A stretch of 5,865 nt of DNA from an uncultured Elusimicrobia bacterium (GTDB taxonomy: Bacteria > Elusimicrobiota > Endomicrobiia > Endomicrobiales > Endomicrobiaceae): positions 1 to 5,865 of the forward strand of contig CAMVLN010000092.1 in the NCBI GenBank assembly GCA_947168325.1. Direction: 5' to 3'. The notes below the pieces were generated by a model that was given only the letters and a program-made list of their open reading frames with translations, made no database searches and had not been told where the DNA came from. This document shows, piece after piece, positions 5,841 to 5,865 of this stretch (position 1 is its first letter; the number at the start of each line of letters is the position of its first letter). A program made the position numbers and the translations under genes.

Positions 5841-5862
5841 GAAAAGAAAACCTCCTTTGGAG
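5841..5862 (-). terminator. Possible terminator of a gene beyond the window edge
   Basis: On the minus strand CTCC-AAA-GGAG (5862-5852) is followed by GTTTTCTTTT. Four base pairs with a three-base loop are weak. The real stem may instead use sequence beyond the window to pair with AAAGGAGG. No coding sequence is visible upstream. Confidence 0.3.
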
Positions 5863-5865
5863 TGA

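Noticed and set aside
1..5865. Insertion sequence, CRISPR array, tRNA, integrase or a novel defence system
   Set aside because: All coding space is occupied by trp genes and one barrel protein. The non-coding space is explained by promoters, terminators and the T-box. No repeat-spacer pattern, tRNA cloverleaf or transposase-like product is visible.

Overview
The window holds most of a tryptophan biosynthesis operon, all on the minus strand, with its complete upstream control region and one unrelated upstream gene. Transcription runs from high to low coordinates. The operon order is trpE, trpG, trpD, trpC, trpF and then trpB, whose first seven codons are just visible at the window's low end. 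Every protein carries the expected catalytic motifs. The genes are tightly packed: trpE/trpG and trpF/trpB overlap, trpG/trpD are 3 nt apart, and several Shine-Dalgarno sequences lie inside the last codons of the preceding gene. Together they encode the route from chorismate to indole-glycerol phosphate (TrpE+TrpG, TrpD, TrpF, TrpC). TrpB, presumably followed by TrpA beyond the window, would complete it.

The 400-nt stretch upstream of trpE (about 5008 down to 4602) contains no gene. It is a T-box riboswitch specific for tryptophan. It has a Stem I with a UGG (Trp) specifier, a classic distal loop, a Stem II, a IIA/B-like region, the conserved T-box sequence with a UGGCACC bulge, and a competing intrinsic terminator whose U-tract ends against the trpE ribosome binding site. 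The variable T-box base is C, which predicts a tRNA with discriminator G73, as in bacterial tRNA-Trp. This is an independent match to the UGG specifier. A near-consensus sigma-70-type promoter (TTGACA, 17 nt, TACAAT) precedes the leader.

Upstream of this, a strong terminator (5069-5100) separates the trp unit from a 182-residue secreted beta-barrel protein with a signal peptide and a C-terminal Phe, typical of outer-membrane proteins. That gene has its own promoter with identical -35 and -10 hexamers, embedded in a perfect 13-bp tandem repeat.

The organism is a low-GC bacterium. It appears to have an outer membrane (barrel protein with a BAM-type C-terminus) yet uses a T-box, a device most common in Firmicutes. 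Candidates are diderm Firmicutes-like lineages (Negativicutes), Fusobacteria or Elusimicrobiota/Endomicrobia. I cannot decide among them from this sequence. I see no mobile element, CRISPR array, tRNA, rRNA or evident novel system. The most noteworthy content is the complete and internally consistent Trp T-box.
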